Shown: positions 1 through 8,804 of the stretch, piece after piece
How the letters are laid out: every line of letters starts with the position of its first letter
Position numbering within the stretch: position 1 is the stretch's first letter
NCBI RefSeq assembly: GCF_004116465.1
Contig: NZ_PDJV01000007.1
Coordinates: 62,001 to 126,000 of the forward strand
Source: Arcobacter sp. F2176
GTDB taxonomy: Bacteria; Campylobacterota; Campylobacteria; Campylobacterales; Arcobacteraceae
Direction of reading: 5' to 3'
Length of the DNA: 64,000 nt
Made by a program: the position numbers and the translations under genes
The notes under the pieces: model-generated
What the model saw: only the letters and a program-made list of their open reading frames with translations
Database searches by the model: none
What the model was told of the DNA's origin: nothing

Positions 1-1116
1 AATATTGTCCTAGCTAAAAATGAGATAAAAAGTTATATTGGATATGAGTATAAATCTTATTTAAAAACAAAAGGTGATACTAGAAATTATAACAGTGCCA
101 TCACCTTTCAAAATGAGTTTAAACACTCTTTTGAAGACTCATATTTATATTCAAAAATTAGTATTTTAAAAGATAGTAGTGAAGAACAAAGAGATTATTT
201 CAATATATCAGAGCTTTATTACTCTAAAGCGTTTGAAAATTTTGATTTAAATTTAGGTAAAAAAATTATATTTTTAGGAAGTTTAGAAGCTAATAATATA
301 GTAAATATATTTAATCGTCAAAATTATCAAAAAGATTCTTTAAGCACTTATAAAAAAGGTTCAATTATGGCAAATTTGAACTATTTTTTTGATGATGATT
401 CTACTTTAAAACTATATATAAAAAGTTTTGAAGAAAACATAAAACTACCAAGTACAAACTCCCCTTATAGCCCTTTTAAAACAAATATATATTCAAAAAA
501 AATAAATTTTTCAAATAAAAGGGAACAACCATCTTTCTTAGCTGTATATTCAAAAAGTTATGATGATGAAATAATCGCAGATATAAATATGGGCTTTTTT
601 TATGGCTATGATGAAAATATACTCTATCAAAAAACAAATAATAAAATAAACCCTTATCTTTTCCAAAGTGCAAAACTTTTTACATATGATACTTTTGTCC
701 TAAACTCCACACTTTATAAGGTTGAAGCTAGTTACACAAAAGTACAAAAAGACGGAGAGTTTGATATAAAAGATTTTTATAATATAGGTGTTGGTAGCGA
801 ATACACTATAGAACAAATTTATAAAAATAATAGTTTAGGGTTAATAGCTGAATATTATAAAAGTGATAACAAAAATACAAGCTTTGATAATGATCTATTT
901 TTAGCACTAAGATATTCATTAAATGACAAAGATTCCAGTGAATTTTTAACAGGAATTATAAAAGATACAAAAAAAAGTGATATGAGTGCATATATAAAAT
1001 ATAGTGGAAGATTAATTGATAATTTAAATGTATCAGCAGATATAAGATATCTAAAAAGTGACAACTATATTGGTGAGCATTTACGCTTTGGTTGTGAAAT
1101 AAAGTACTACTTTTAA
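1..1116 (+). CDS. Outer-membrane beta-barrel protein, C-terminal part (5' end outside window)
   Basis: The frame is open from base 1 through the ATG at 367 to the stop at 1114-1116, so that ATG is internal and the gene begins upstream of the window. The 371 visible residues are alternating polar/hydrophobic strands rich in Tyr, Asn, Lys and Ser, and the protein ends in an aromatic residue (KYYF), as expected for an outer-membrane barrel. A segment around residue 80-100 (LGKKIIFLGSLEANNIVNIF) resembles the strand-turn found in DUF1302/alginate-export-type porins, but this is a weak likeness. It is followed after 21 bases by an RND/MMPL exporter, so the two may work together in moving a lipid or hydrophobic compound across the envelope (inference). 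Confidence 0.6.
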   Translation, partial: NIVLAKNEIKSYIGYEYKSYLKTKGDTRNYNSAITFQNEFKHSFEDSYLYSKISILKDSSEEQRDYFNISELYYSKAFENFDLNLGKKIIFLGSLEANNIVNIFNRQNYQKDSLSTYKKGSIMANLNYFFDDDSTLKLYIKSFEENIKLPSTNSPYSPFKTNIYSKKINFSNKREQPSFLAVYSKSYDDEIIADINMGFFYGYDENILYQKTNNKINPYLFQSAKLFTYDTFVLNSTLYKVEASYTKVQKDGEFDIKDFYNIGVGSEYTIEQIYKNNSLGLIAEYYKSDNKNTSFDNDLFLALRYSLNDKDSSEFLTGIIKDTKKSDMSAYIKYSGRLIDNLNVSADIRYLKSDNYIGEHLRFGCEIKYYF

Positions 1117-1137
1117 TAAAATAGGAGATAAATAAAA

Positions 1138-3435
1138 ATGAATAAAAAAGAAAAACTTGCACATAATATTATAAAATATAGATGGTCAATAGCTATTTTG
1201 ATTCCTATTCTTATAATAATTATTTTTGCGTTAAATATACATAAAGCAGGAGTTGAAACAGATTGGAAAATATGGTTTGATAAAGATTCAAAAGTTATGA
1301 AAAACTTTACACACTTTAAAGAAACTTTTGGTTCAGATGATAGAATTATGATAGTATTAAGTGATAAAAATAGTATCTTTAAAAAAGATATATTAAAAAA
1401 CATAAAAACTATTACAGAGAGTTTATGGCAGACAAAACTTATAGCAAGAGTTGATTCTATTACAAACTATCAATACTCTCATGTAAGTAAAGAAGATGAA
1501 GATGAGATAATTGTTGAAGACTTCATTGATAATATTTATTCTCTAACAAAAAAAGATTTAGAAGAAAAAAAAGAAATAGCAATAAGCGATCCACAAACAA
1601 AAAACTTATTAATCTCAGCTGATGGAAAATCTGCAATCATAATCGCAAGAATAGTTTACAAAGAAAATATAAAAGCAAATGATTATATAACTTTATATAA
1701 TGCTTCAAAAAAACTTATTGAAGAAAATAAAATCAAAGGTGTTGAATACCATATAGTAGGTGTACCGGCTTTTACAGATGCTTTTATCAATGCCATTAAA
1801 TCAAATTTTATAATGTTTATGCCACTTTTATTTATTTGTATTGTCGTTCTACTTGCATTGATTTTTAGAAATATTTGGGCTGTAGTTTTACCCCTAACTA
1901 TAGTTATTTTAACTATTCTTTTTATTGCTGGATTCTCTTTTGGTTTAGGATATAAACTAAATACACTAACTTCTATGTTTCCTATTTTTGTTATAGCTAT
2001 AGGAATAGCTGACTCCATACATATTTTTTGGGTTTGGATACATAAAAGAAAAGAAGGTTTAAACAATGAAGAAAGTATAGTCTTTTCTATAAATAAAAAC
2101 TTTACTCCTGCCTTAATCACCTCTCTTACAACTTTTGTAGGATTTTTGTCACTAGGAGTAAGTAAAATAATTCCACTTCAAGCCTTCGGTATAGTTGTAG
2201 CTTCAGGAGCTATTATTGCATTTATATTAAGTATTTTATTTTTACCTGCCATGTTAAGCATACTAAACCCTAAGATAAAAGAACAAAAACAAAAAGTTTA
2301 TAAAACACATGAACGAATAAAATCATATACTAATTTTGTAGTAAAAAATGATAAAGCTATCATAATATCGTGTCTTATAGTTATTAGTATTTGTTTTATA
2401 GGACTAAAAGACACTACTATTGATACAGATTTTCTAAAACAATTTTCTAAAACAACAGATATAAGAAAAAGTACTGATTTTGTGGAAAAAAATATAGGTG
2501 GAACTATCTCTATGGAAATTATAATAGATAGTAAAAAAGCTTCAGGTATAAATAAACCTGACTTTATGAAAGATGTCGAAAAATTCAAAATTGAATTCAA
2601 AAATCACTTTTCAAAAGTAAGACATATAAATTCTATAACTGATGTAGTAAAAAAATACAATCAACTTATGAATGGAAATAAAAAAGAATTTTATAAAATA
2701 CCTGATTCTAAAGAACTAATTTCCCAATATTTACTTTTATATTCATTATCTCTTCCACAAGGAATGGGAATAAATGATATGATGGATACAAAAAACAGAT
2801 ACTTAAGACTAACCTCTATGAACAACCTTGCAAGTGAACAAGAAAAACTCAAAATGTATAGATGGACTGAAGACTGGTGGAAACAAAACAGTAAATATTC
2901 TGCAACCCTAGAAGGATTGACTTTAGTTACAGCACATATGAAAATTGAGCTTACAAATACTATGATTAAATCCGTATTACTTGCACTTTTATTCGTAACC
3001 TTGATTTTTTGGTTTACATTTAAATCAAAATTCTATATGTTAATCTCCGCCGTTCCAAATATAGCTCCACTTCTCATAGCAATGGGTATAACTGGATGGA
3101 TAGGCATAAATATGGATTTAGGTATGGCTATAGTTTTTGTAATCATTATAGGAATTGCTATTGATGACACTGTTCATTTTCTCTCAAAATATAAAGATGC
3201 CATATCAAAAGGATATACAACCCGTGATGCCATAGAAAAAGCCTTACTTTTGAGCGGAAGTGCTATAGTGATTACTACGGTTATATTAGTTACTGCATTG
3301 GGAATATTTTTATTAAGCGATTTCACTATTTATTCAAATTTTGGATTTGTAAGTAGTATTGCATTATTTTGTGCAATGATTTTGGATTTACTCCTACTTC
3401 CAGCAAGCTTAAGTTATATGAGTAAAATAAAATAA
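1138..3435 (+). CDS. RND superfamily (MMPL-type) exporter
   Basis: A 765-residue inner-membrane protein with the two-fold RND plan. It has one membrane segment near residues 15-35, a periplasmic loop, a block of about five segments (residues 215-375), then the same again (segment near 420, loop, block 625-755). The fourth-helix proton-relay-like motifs are visible in both halves: GIGIADSIH near residue 284 and GIAIDDTVH near 671. The size suits the MMPL/hydrophobe exporter group rather than the 1000-residue AcrB group, and no membrane-fusion gene is next to it. The start has a good ribosome site (AGGAG about 10 bases before ATG). It follows the barrel gene closely, suggesting one transcript. 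The substrate cannot be read from sequence. Confidence 0.85.
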   Translation: MNKKEKLAHNIIKYRWSIAILIPILIIIIFALNIHKAGVETDWKIWFDKDSKVMKNFTHFKETFGSDDRIMIVLSDKNSIFKKDILKNIKTITESLWQTKLIARVDSITNYQYSHVSKEDEDEIIVEDFIDNIYSLTKKDLEEKKEIAISDPQTKNLLISADGKSAIIIARIVYKENIKANDYITLYNASKKLIEENKIKGVEYHIVGVPAFTDAFINAIKSNFIMFMPLLFICIVVLLALIFRNIWAVVLPLTIVILTILFIAGFSFGLGYKLNTLTSMFPIFVIAIGIADSIHIFWVWIHKRKEGLNNEESIVFSINKNFTPALITSLTTFVGFLSLGVSKIIPLQAFGIVVASGAIIAFILSILFLPAMLSILNPKIKEQKQKVYKTHERIKSYTNFVVKNDKAIIISCLIVISICFIGLKDTTIDTDFLKQFSKTTDIRKSTDFVEKNIGGTISMEIIIDSKKASGINKPDFMKDVEKFKIEFKNHFSKVRHINSITDVVKKYNQLMNGNKKEFYKIPDSKELISQYLLLYSLSLPQGMGINDMMDTKNRYLRLTSMNNLASEQEKLKMYRWTEDWWKQNSKYSATLEGLTLVTAHMKIELTNTMIKSVLLALLFVTLIFWFTFKSKFYMLISAVPNIAPLLIAMGITGWIGINMDLGMAIVFVIIIGIAIDDTVHFLSKYKDAISKGYTTRDAIEKALLLSGSAIVITTVILVTALGIFLLSDFTIYSNFGFVSSIALFCAMILDLLLLPASLSYMSKIK

Positions 3436-3577
3436 AATTTATAAATATTTTATTTATTAATAAGCACCTATATAAGTAAACTCTAATTCTACGATGATAT
3501 AAGCACTAATTTGATAAAATACAGCTCTTAATTAGTTTTATAATCAAAACGAAGTTTATTTAAAAGGTTTATTAATA

Positions 3578-5839
3578 ATGAGTGAGCACAAAGATTTTTT
3601 ACGAGTCAAAGTTGAAGAAGACTTAAAGTCAGGCAAATACAAAGAAGTAGTTACCAGATTTCCCCCTGAGCCAAATGGCTTTCCACATATAGGACATGCT
3701 AAATCTATTTGTATAAATTTTGGGATTGCACGAGACTTTGGTGGTCACTGTAACCTTAGAATGGATGATACAGACCCTACAAAAGAAGATACAAAATATG
3801 TTGAGGCTCTAAAAGATGCTGTAAAATGGCTTGGTTTTGAATGGGGAGAAACAGAGTACTATACTTCTGATTATTTTTCTAAACTTTATGATTATGCAGT
3901 TGAACTTATTAAAATGGGTAAAGCTTATGTTGATAGCTTAAATGAAGAAGAGATAAGAGAATATCGTGGAACTGTCACACAAGCTGGTAAAAGAAGTAAA
4001 TATGCACAGCGTTCTATTGAAGAAAACTTAGACCTTTTTGAAAGAATGAAAAAGGGTGAGTTCAAAGATGGAGAACATATCTTAAGAGCTAAGATTGATA
4101 TGAGTGCAGCAAATATGAAAATGAGAGATCCACTTTTATACAGAATCAGACATGCTCACCATTATAGAGCAGGAGATGAATGGTATGTTTATCCTATGTA
4201 TGATTTTGCTCATTGTCTGTCGGATTATACAGAAGGTGTTACTCACTCTATTTGTACCCTTGAATTTGAAAACAACCGTGAACTTTATGATTGGGTACTT
4301 GATAATCTTAACTTAACACCTCCAAGACCTTACCAACATGAGTTTGCAAGACTTGGTATCAACTATACAGTTATGAGTAAAAGAAAACTACTAGAACTAG
4401 TTGAAGGTAAATATGTAAGTGGTTGGGATGACCCTCGTATGCCTACAATTGCTGGATACAAAAGAAGAGGATATACACCTGAGTCTATTTTAAACTTTTG
4501 TGACCAAATAGGTATTGCCAAAGCAAACTCAATGGTTGATGTATCGCAACTTGAATTTTGTATTAGAGATGATTTGAACCAAAAAGTACCAAGAGTGATG
4601 TGTGTACTTGACCCAATAAAAGTTACCATTGAAAATTATGAAGGAAGTGAAAGCATTGAGGCTTCATACTATCCACATGATGTACCAAAAGAGGGTTCAA
4701 GAAAAATACCTTTTTCAAAAGAACTTTATATCGAAAGAGAAGACTTTTCTGAAAATCCACAAAAAGACTACAATCGTCTTACCCTAGAACAACCAGTAAG
4801 ATTAAGACATGCTTATATCATCACTTGTAAAGAAGTCCTAAAAGATGCAAATGGAGATATCATAGAAATAAAAGCAGAGTATAATGCTGATTCTAAAAGT
4901 GGACAAGATACAAGTGGTATCAAAGTAAAAAGTGCAATACAATGGGTTGATGCAAAAGAGGCAAAACAAATCGAAGTAAGACTTTATGATAGATTATATA
5001 AAAATGAAGCACCAGAAGGATTAGAAGACTTAAATCCAAACTCTTTATCAATCATCAAAAATGCACTTGTGGAACCTGCTGTTATCACTGAAAAAGCAGA
5101 TGAGAGATTTCAGTTCGAAAGACAAGGTTATTTTTACGCTGATCCTATTGATTATACTGATGAAAAACCAGTATTTAATAAAATAGTTGGACTAAAAGAT
5201 TCTTGGGCAAAAAAAGTAAAAACAACTGAAAGTACACCAAAACCTGCACCTAAACAAGAAGTAAAAAAAGAAGTAGTACATGGTGAAGCCCAAGCTTTAA
5301 ATGAAAAAGAAAAAGCACTATTTGATAAATATACGACTGAACTTAAACTAAATAGTGAAGTTGCAAATATCTTAGCAAGAGATGAAAAGCTTTCATCATT
5401 TTATGAAGAGGCATTATCAGAGCTGAATAACCCTGTTGCAATAGCAAATATTGTAGCAAATGAAGTAGCTAAAGAGTTAAAAGAAAAACAAGCAAATGAG
5501 TTAAAGTTTACAGCAGTCCAAATAGCACAACTTATTAAAATGGTAAATGAAGAAACTATTTCAAGTAAAATTGCAAAACAAGTATTTGAAGAGATGTGTA
5601 AATCAGGAGAGAATCCAGCAAAAATAGTTGAAGCAAAAGGACTAGTACAAATAAGTGACCCATCAGTAATCTTACCAATTATCGATGAAATAATTGCGAA
5701 AAATCCAGACAATGTTGAAAAATATAAAGCTGGTAATACAAAACTATTAGGCTTCTTTGTAGGACAAGTTATTAAAAATACTGGTGGGAAAGCAAATCCA
5801 CAAGTTGTAAATGAACTTGTGGCACAGAAGTTGAAATAA
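3578..5839 (+). CDS. glnS: Glutaminyl-tRNA synthetase with C-terminal YqeY domain
   Basis: This enzyme charges tRNA-Gln with glutamine in the cytoplasm. The class I signatures are clear: PPEPNGFPHIGH (HIGH at residues 37-40) and a KMSKS-type loop VMSKRK near residue 265, followed by the beta-barrel anticodon-binding region to about residue 545. The protein is 753 residues long against about 550 in E. coli. The extra C-terminal part (about 575-753), after a Pro/Lys-rich linker, matches the GatB/YqeY tail domain that binds tRNA. The same fusion is known in Deinococcus GlnRS. The gene is single, with AAAAGG upstream of ATG and a terminator directly behind it. Many relatives in this phylum lack GlnRS and use GatCAB instead. 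Confidence 0.95.
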   Translation: MSEHKDFLRVKVEEDLKSGKYKEVVTRFPPEPNGFPHIGHAKSICINFGIARDFGGHCNLRMDDTDPTKEDTKYVEALKDAVKWLGFEWGETEYYTSDYFSKLYDYAVELIKMGKAYVDSLNEEEIREYRGTVTQAGKRSKYAQRSIEENLDLFERMKKGEFKDGEHILRAKIDMSAANMKMRDPLLYRIRHAHHYRAGDEWYVYPMYDFAHCLSDYTEGVTHSICTLEFENNRELYDWVLDNLNLTPPRPYQHEFARLGINYTVMSKRKLLELVEGKYVSGWDDPRMPTIAGYKRRGYTPESILNFCDQIGIAKANSMVDVSQLEFCIRDDLNQKVPRVMCVLDPIKVTIENYEGSESIEASYYPHDVPKEGSRKIPFSKELYIEREDFSENPQKDYNRLTLEQPVRLRHAYIITCKEVLKDANGDIIEIKAEYNADSKSGQDTSGIKVKSAIQWVDAKEAKQIEVRLYDRLYKNEAPEGLEDLNPNSLSIIKNALVEPAVITEKADERFQFERQGYFYADPIDYTDEKPVFNKIVGLKDSWAKKVKTTESTPKPAPKQEVKKEVVHGEAQALNEKEKALFDKYTTELKLNSEVANILARDEKLSSFYEEALSELNNPVAIANIVANEVAKELKEKQANELKFTAVQIAQLIKMVNEETISSKIAKQVFEEMCKSGENPAKIVEAKGLVQISDPSVILPIIDEIIAKNPDNVEKYKAGNTKLLGFFVGQVIKNTGGKANPQVVNELVAQKLK

Positions 5840-5874
5840 TATAAATATCTCATCATTTTTATATAAAGCTAAGT

Positions 5875-5901
5875 AGAAGTAACTATTAAGTTACTTCTTT
5901 T
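5875..5901 (+). terminator. Rho-independent terminator of glnS
   Basis: A perfect 9-bp stem (AGAAGTAAC / GTTACTTCT) with a 6-base loop (TATTAA) is followed by TTT. It starts 36 bases after the glnS stop and separates glnS from the regulated promoter that follows. Confidence 0.75.
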
Positions 5902-5921
5902 ACCATAAACTCTCACACTCA

Positions 5922-5978
5922 AAAATTGTTAAGAACATGTCAAGAACTATACCCTTTTTAACTTTGCAGAAATATACT
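5922..5978 (+). promoter_or_regulatory. Operator and promoter of the 27-codon miniprotein
   Basis: Two direct repeats, TGTTAAGAAC (5927-5936) and TGTCAAGAAC (5938-5947), lie exactly 11 bases apart, the helical spacing typical of OmpR/PhoB-family binding boxes. A TATACT hexamer (5973-5978) follows after 25 bases; no good -35 is present, as expected of an activator-dependent promoter. The 48 bases 5922-5969 match the reverse complement of 8263-8310 at 43 positions. That second copy sits in front of the adjacent response regulator gene with the same 25-base spacing to its -10. The inferred ligand is the response regulator encoded at 7477-8151. Confidence 0.7.
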
Positions 5979-6017
5979 AAAATTAAATTATAAGAAAATT
6001 ATTAAAAAGGAACTATC

Positions 6018-6101
6018 ATGGAATTCTTAAGAAACTTAATAATAGTAAATGTTGTAGTATTTTTAGGATTAGGATTTTTATCTAGTGCATTAGCTAGCTA
6101 A
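6018..6101 (+). CDS. Predicted 27-residue membrane miniprotein
   Basis: An ATG with a good ribosome site (AAGGA at 6007-6011, 6 bases away) opens 27 codons ending in TAA. The peptide starts MEFLRNLIIVNVVVF and ends GLGFLSSALAS. It has one charged patch (E2, R5), then about 19 hydrophobic residues that would make one membrane helix or an uncleaved or cleaved signal sequence; the ALA-S end resembles a signal-peptidase site. It has its own promoter and the operator shared with the response regulator. It lies between the glnS terminator and the 3' end of the histidine kinase. Small membrane peptides controlled by a two-component system and acting back on its kinase are known elsewhere (MgrB on PhoQ); a similar role here is inference. 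No homologue is recognised. Confidence 0.6.
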   Translation: MEFLRNLIIVNVVVFLGLGFLSSALAS

Positions 6102-6104
6102 AAT

Positions 6105-7487
6105 CTAATTTTTTAATATTATTTTAAATATATTATATGAGTCTTTATGGGTATATTTTAAATCAAATCCATGAAGCTCTAATATTTTATTTACAATATT
6201 TAGGCCCAAGCCATGACCTTCTTCTTGGTTTGGCTCTCTTGTGAAAGGTTGGATGTAATATATTAAATCATTTGAAAGTTCATTTGCGATATTTTTTACA
6301 TAAATTCCATCATCACAACTTTCTATTATTATTGGAAACTCTTTAGCATATTTCATAGCATTGCTAATCAAGTTTTTAAGGGCAATAGTTAGATAATAAA
6401 AATCTGCTTCAATATTAAAATCATTTTTAATATTTACTGTTACATTTGACTCATTTTCAATAGAGAGTTTAGATAAAGATTCTAGTATTAAAGAACTCAC
6501 TTTAAATTTACTTCTTTTTAAAACTGCAAAGTTTAGTTTTTCCCTTTGTAAGAGTTTACTTGTAAGCTTTTCAATATCATAAAAGATTGTATTTATATCT
6601 TTTAGTATTTGATTATCTTCTTTATTTTTGATTTTTCGAAGCATGAACTTTCCCTTCGTAATTGGGGTTTTTAATTCATGACTAATATTTCGTAAAAGCT
6701 CTTCTCTTGAATATATAATATTTGCTTGTTTTTCTAAATATGAGTTTAAATTTTCGGTTATCACACTAAGCTCATTATTGCGTCCAATGTCTACTTTTAT
6801 AATTTTTTCATCATTTTTAAATAAATGTAAAACACCTTGATTTAATTTATCAAGCTTATCTTTTATCTCATTTATAATCTTTGAAGAAATTATAGAACTA
6901 AGTAAAAATAAGACAATAAATAAAATAACTAATTCAAGTTTTATAGTATCTAAAAAGTCATCTCTTTTATTTTGAGTTTGAGTTAATTCTTCTTGTAAAT
7001 ATTTTATCTCTTCTTCAAGTAGTTTTTGACTATGCATATTTACTTGTTCAAACTTTTTATTAAAGGCAATAAAATCAGTATTTTTATTAAGCACTAAAGT
7101 ATATAATTCTTCACTTATTGATTTTTGCATAGTCTCAAAATATGAAAAAATCAAAACTAAACTTCTTTCTTCTTCTTTTGATTCAGAATTATTTATGATT
7201 TTAGTTTTTTGAGTACTCAAATTTTCAAAGAGTTCATTTGCTTTATTGATTCGATCCTTTACTATTTGTATTTTGTCAAAGTCAGTTATAATATCAAGTA
7301 CTATCCATGAATAAGAGTTACTAAACTCTTTTAATTTTTCCATTCTTATTAATTGATCATACCTATGTTTTTGTTGAGAATTGATGCTATTTAGATTATA
7401 AATTGTATAAAAAAACACTCCAATAATAAAAGCAACAATCAATAAGATTAAGCAAAATGATATAAATAATCGTTTTCTAATTGTCAT
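6105..7487 (-). CDS. Sensor histidine kinase (ArsS-like)
   Basis: An inner-membrane sensor of about 460 residues. It has membrane helices near residues 9-30 and 184-205 enclosing a helical periplasmic domain of about 150 residues, then a HAMP-like linker, the dimerisation box with phospho-acceptor His in ISHELKTPITKG, the N box NLISNAMKYA, and the G2 box GHGLGLNIV. The ISHELKTPITKG box is characteristic of Campylobacterota ArsS-type kinases. The ATG at 7487 is preferred over an upstream TTG at 7505; either start overlaps the end of the response regulator gene, so the two are translationally coupled. Its stop lies 4 bases from the stop of the convergent 27-codon gene. The signal sensed is unknown. 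Confidence 0.85.
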   Translation of the reverse strand: MTIRKRLFISFCLILLIVAFIIGVFFYTIYNLNSINSQQKHRYDQLIRMEKLKEFSNSYSWIVLDIITDFDKIQIVKDRINKANELFENLSTQKTKIINNSESKEEERSLVLIFSYFETMQKSISEELYTLVLNKNTDFIAFNKKFEQVNMHSQKLLEEEIKYLQEELTQTQNKRDDFLDTIKLELVILFIVLFLLSSIISSKIINEIKDKLDKLNQGVLHLFKNDEKIIKVDIGRNNELSVITENLNSYLEKQANIIYSREELLRNISHELKTPITKGKFMLRKIKNKEDNQILKDINTIFYDIEKLTSKLLQREKLNFAVLKRSKFKVSSLILESLSKLSIENESNVTVNIKNDFNIEADFYYLTIALKNLISNAMKYAKEFPIIIESCDDGIYVKNIANELSNDLIYYIQPFTREPNQEEGHGLGLNIVNKILELHGFDLKYTHKDSYNIFKIILKN

Positions 7488-8151
7488 AAAAAAACTTATA
7501 CCCAATACCCCAAATAGATTTTATGTATTTAGGTTCTTTTGAATTATCATCAATCTTAAATCTAATATTACTAATATGAGTATCTATTGTTCTATTTTTT
7601 GTATCATCATTAAGTGAAGTTTCTTTTGCTATATCTTCTCTTGATATGATTTTATTTAGATTATTTACAAATAATAAAAAAATCTCTTTTTCAACTTTAG
7701 TAAACTCTATTTCAACATCACTTAAAAAAACGCTTGAGCTATTTAAATCAATACTTAAGTCATGTATTTTAAGAAAATCTACTTTATTGTATCTTTTTAA
7801 GATGGCTTCAACTCTAAGAATCAGTTCCCTAGGCTCATATGGTTTTGAAAGATAATCATCTGTCCCAAGTTCAAATCCATAGATTTTGTTACCTATATCA
7901 TCCCTTGCTGTTGATATAAGAATAGGAATATTTTTTATCTCTTTTAATTTTTTAAACAAATCAAAACCATCCATAAGAGGAAGACCTAAATCAAGTATAG
8001 CGATAGTAAAATCATCTGGTTTTTTTTTAAATGACTCCAAGGCATCTATTGGATTTGAAAAGGCACTGCATAAATAATTATATTCTTCCAAATACTCATT
8101 TATCAAGTTTTGTAAAACTAAGTCATCTTCAACTAGTAATACTTTTTTCAT
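7477..8151 (-). CDS. OmpR-family response regulator
   Basis: A 224-residue regulator. The receiver domain covers residues 1-120, with acidic pocket VEDD, phospho-acceptor Asp54 in AILDLGLP, and conserved Lys in YLSKPYEP. A winged-helix DNA-binding domain follows (about 130-224) and ends in the usual hairpin SIWGIGYKF. It is the first gene of the pair with the histidine kinase. Its upstream region carries two 11-base-spaced repeats identical in layout to those before the 27-codon gene, so it very likely activates its own operon and the miniprotein gene. It has an AAAGGTG ribosome site. Confidence 0.9.
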   Translation of the reverse strand: MKKVLLVEDDLVLQNLINEYLEEYNYLCSAFSNPIDALESFKKKPDDFTIAILDLGLPLMDGFDLFKKLKEIKNIPILISTARDDIGNKIYGFELGTDDYLSKPYEPRELILRVEAILKRYNKVDFLKIHDLSIDLNSSSVFLSDVEIEFTKVEKEIFLLFVNNLNKIISREDIAKETSLNDDTKNRTIDTHISNIRFKIDDNSKEPKYIKSIWGIGYKFFYDN

Positions 8152-8253
8152 ATCTCACCTTTTCAATTATCATATCTTATTTGCAATATATTTTAACAAA
8201 AAAATCTAAATAATCCTCCTGTAGTTAATTCATTTTAGTCAAGTAGTTATTAT

Positions 8254-8310
8254 ATTATCAATTTGCAAAGTTACAAAGTGTATAGTTCTTGACAATTTCT
8301 TAACAATTTT
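8254..8310 (-). promoter_or_regulatory. Operator and promoter of the two-component operon
   Basis: Read on the minus strand, repeats TGTTAAGAAA (8305-8296) and TGTCAAGAAC (8294-8285) are 11 bases apart. They are followed after exactly 25 bases by GATAAT (8259-8254) as the -10 of the response regulator gene. The 48 bases 8263-8310 are an inverted copy of 5922-5969 with 5 mismatches. On the plus strand the same block contains a perfect TTGACA (8289-8294), a possible -35 for the divergent DUF350 gene, so occupancy could affect both directions. Confidence 0.7.
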
Positions 8311-8385
8311 AAAATAAATGTTATTACAAATACCATAATAAAGCATATAGCTACTTTTAGATAAGATTTCAAAAAAGGATTTAAA

Positions 8386-8790
8386 ATGGAAATAGGATTA
8401 TTTATAGGCTTTCTTGGCTTCTTTCTTACAGCTATTATTTTAGTGATTATTTTTCTTTATTTGTATGCAGTTGTTACGCCATATGATGATTATAAGCTAA
8501 TTTTTGAGGACAATAATCTAGCAGCAGCACTTGGTTTTGGGGGAGCTATTATTGGGGTTTCTATTCCTTTATATAGTGCCTTAGTTAACTCTATATCGTA
8601 TATAGATTTTGCTATTTGGGGAACAGTTGCAATATTTATACAATTAATTTTTGCATTTATTGTAACAAGACTTGGGGGAAAATACTCTTTTAAAACAAAG
8701 ATTTCTGATGGAATCATATCTGTGGGGATTTTAATGGCATTTTTATCAATCTCAATTGGACTTTTAAATGCAGGATCAATGAGTTACTAA
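8386..8790 (+). CDS. DUF350 (YjfL-type) membrane protein
   Basis: 134 residues forming four hydrophobic helices (about 5-28, 46-68, 72-94, 108-130). A conserved-looking acidic loop (TPYDDYKLIFEDNNLAAAL) leads into the glycine-rich second helix GFGGAIIGVSIPLYSAL, the pattern of the DUF350/YjfL family, whose function is unknown. It diverges from the two-component operon and its leader contains the second operator, so it may belong to the same regulon. The ribosome site AAAAGGA sits 8 bases before ATG. Confidence 0.75.
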   Translation: MEIGLFIGFLGFFLTAIILVIIFLYLYAVVTPYDDYKLIFEDNNLAAALGFGGAIIGVSIPLYSALVNSISYIDFAIWGTVAIFIQLIFAFIVTRLGGKYSFKTKISDGIISVGILMAFLSISIGLLNAGSMSY

Positions 8791-8804
8791 AACTCATTGA
8801 TTAA

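Noticed and set aside
6091-6102. TTAGCTAGCTAA palindrome at the end of the 27-codon gene as a terminator
   Set aside because: It cannot form a looped hairpin by itself, and the alternative 5-bp ATTAG/CTAAT stem is too weak, although a T run follows.
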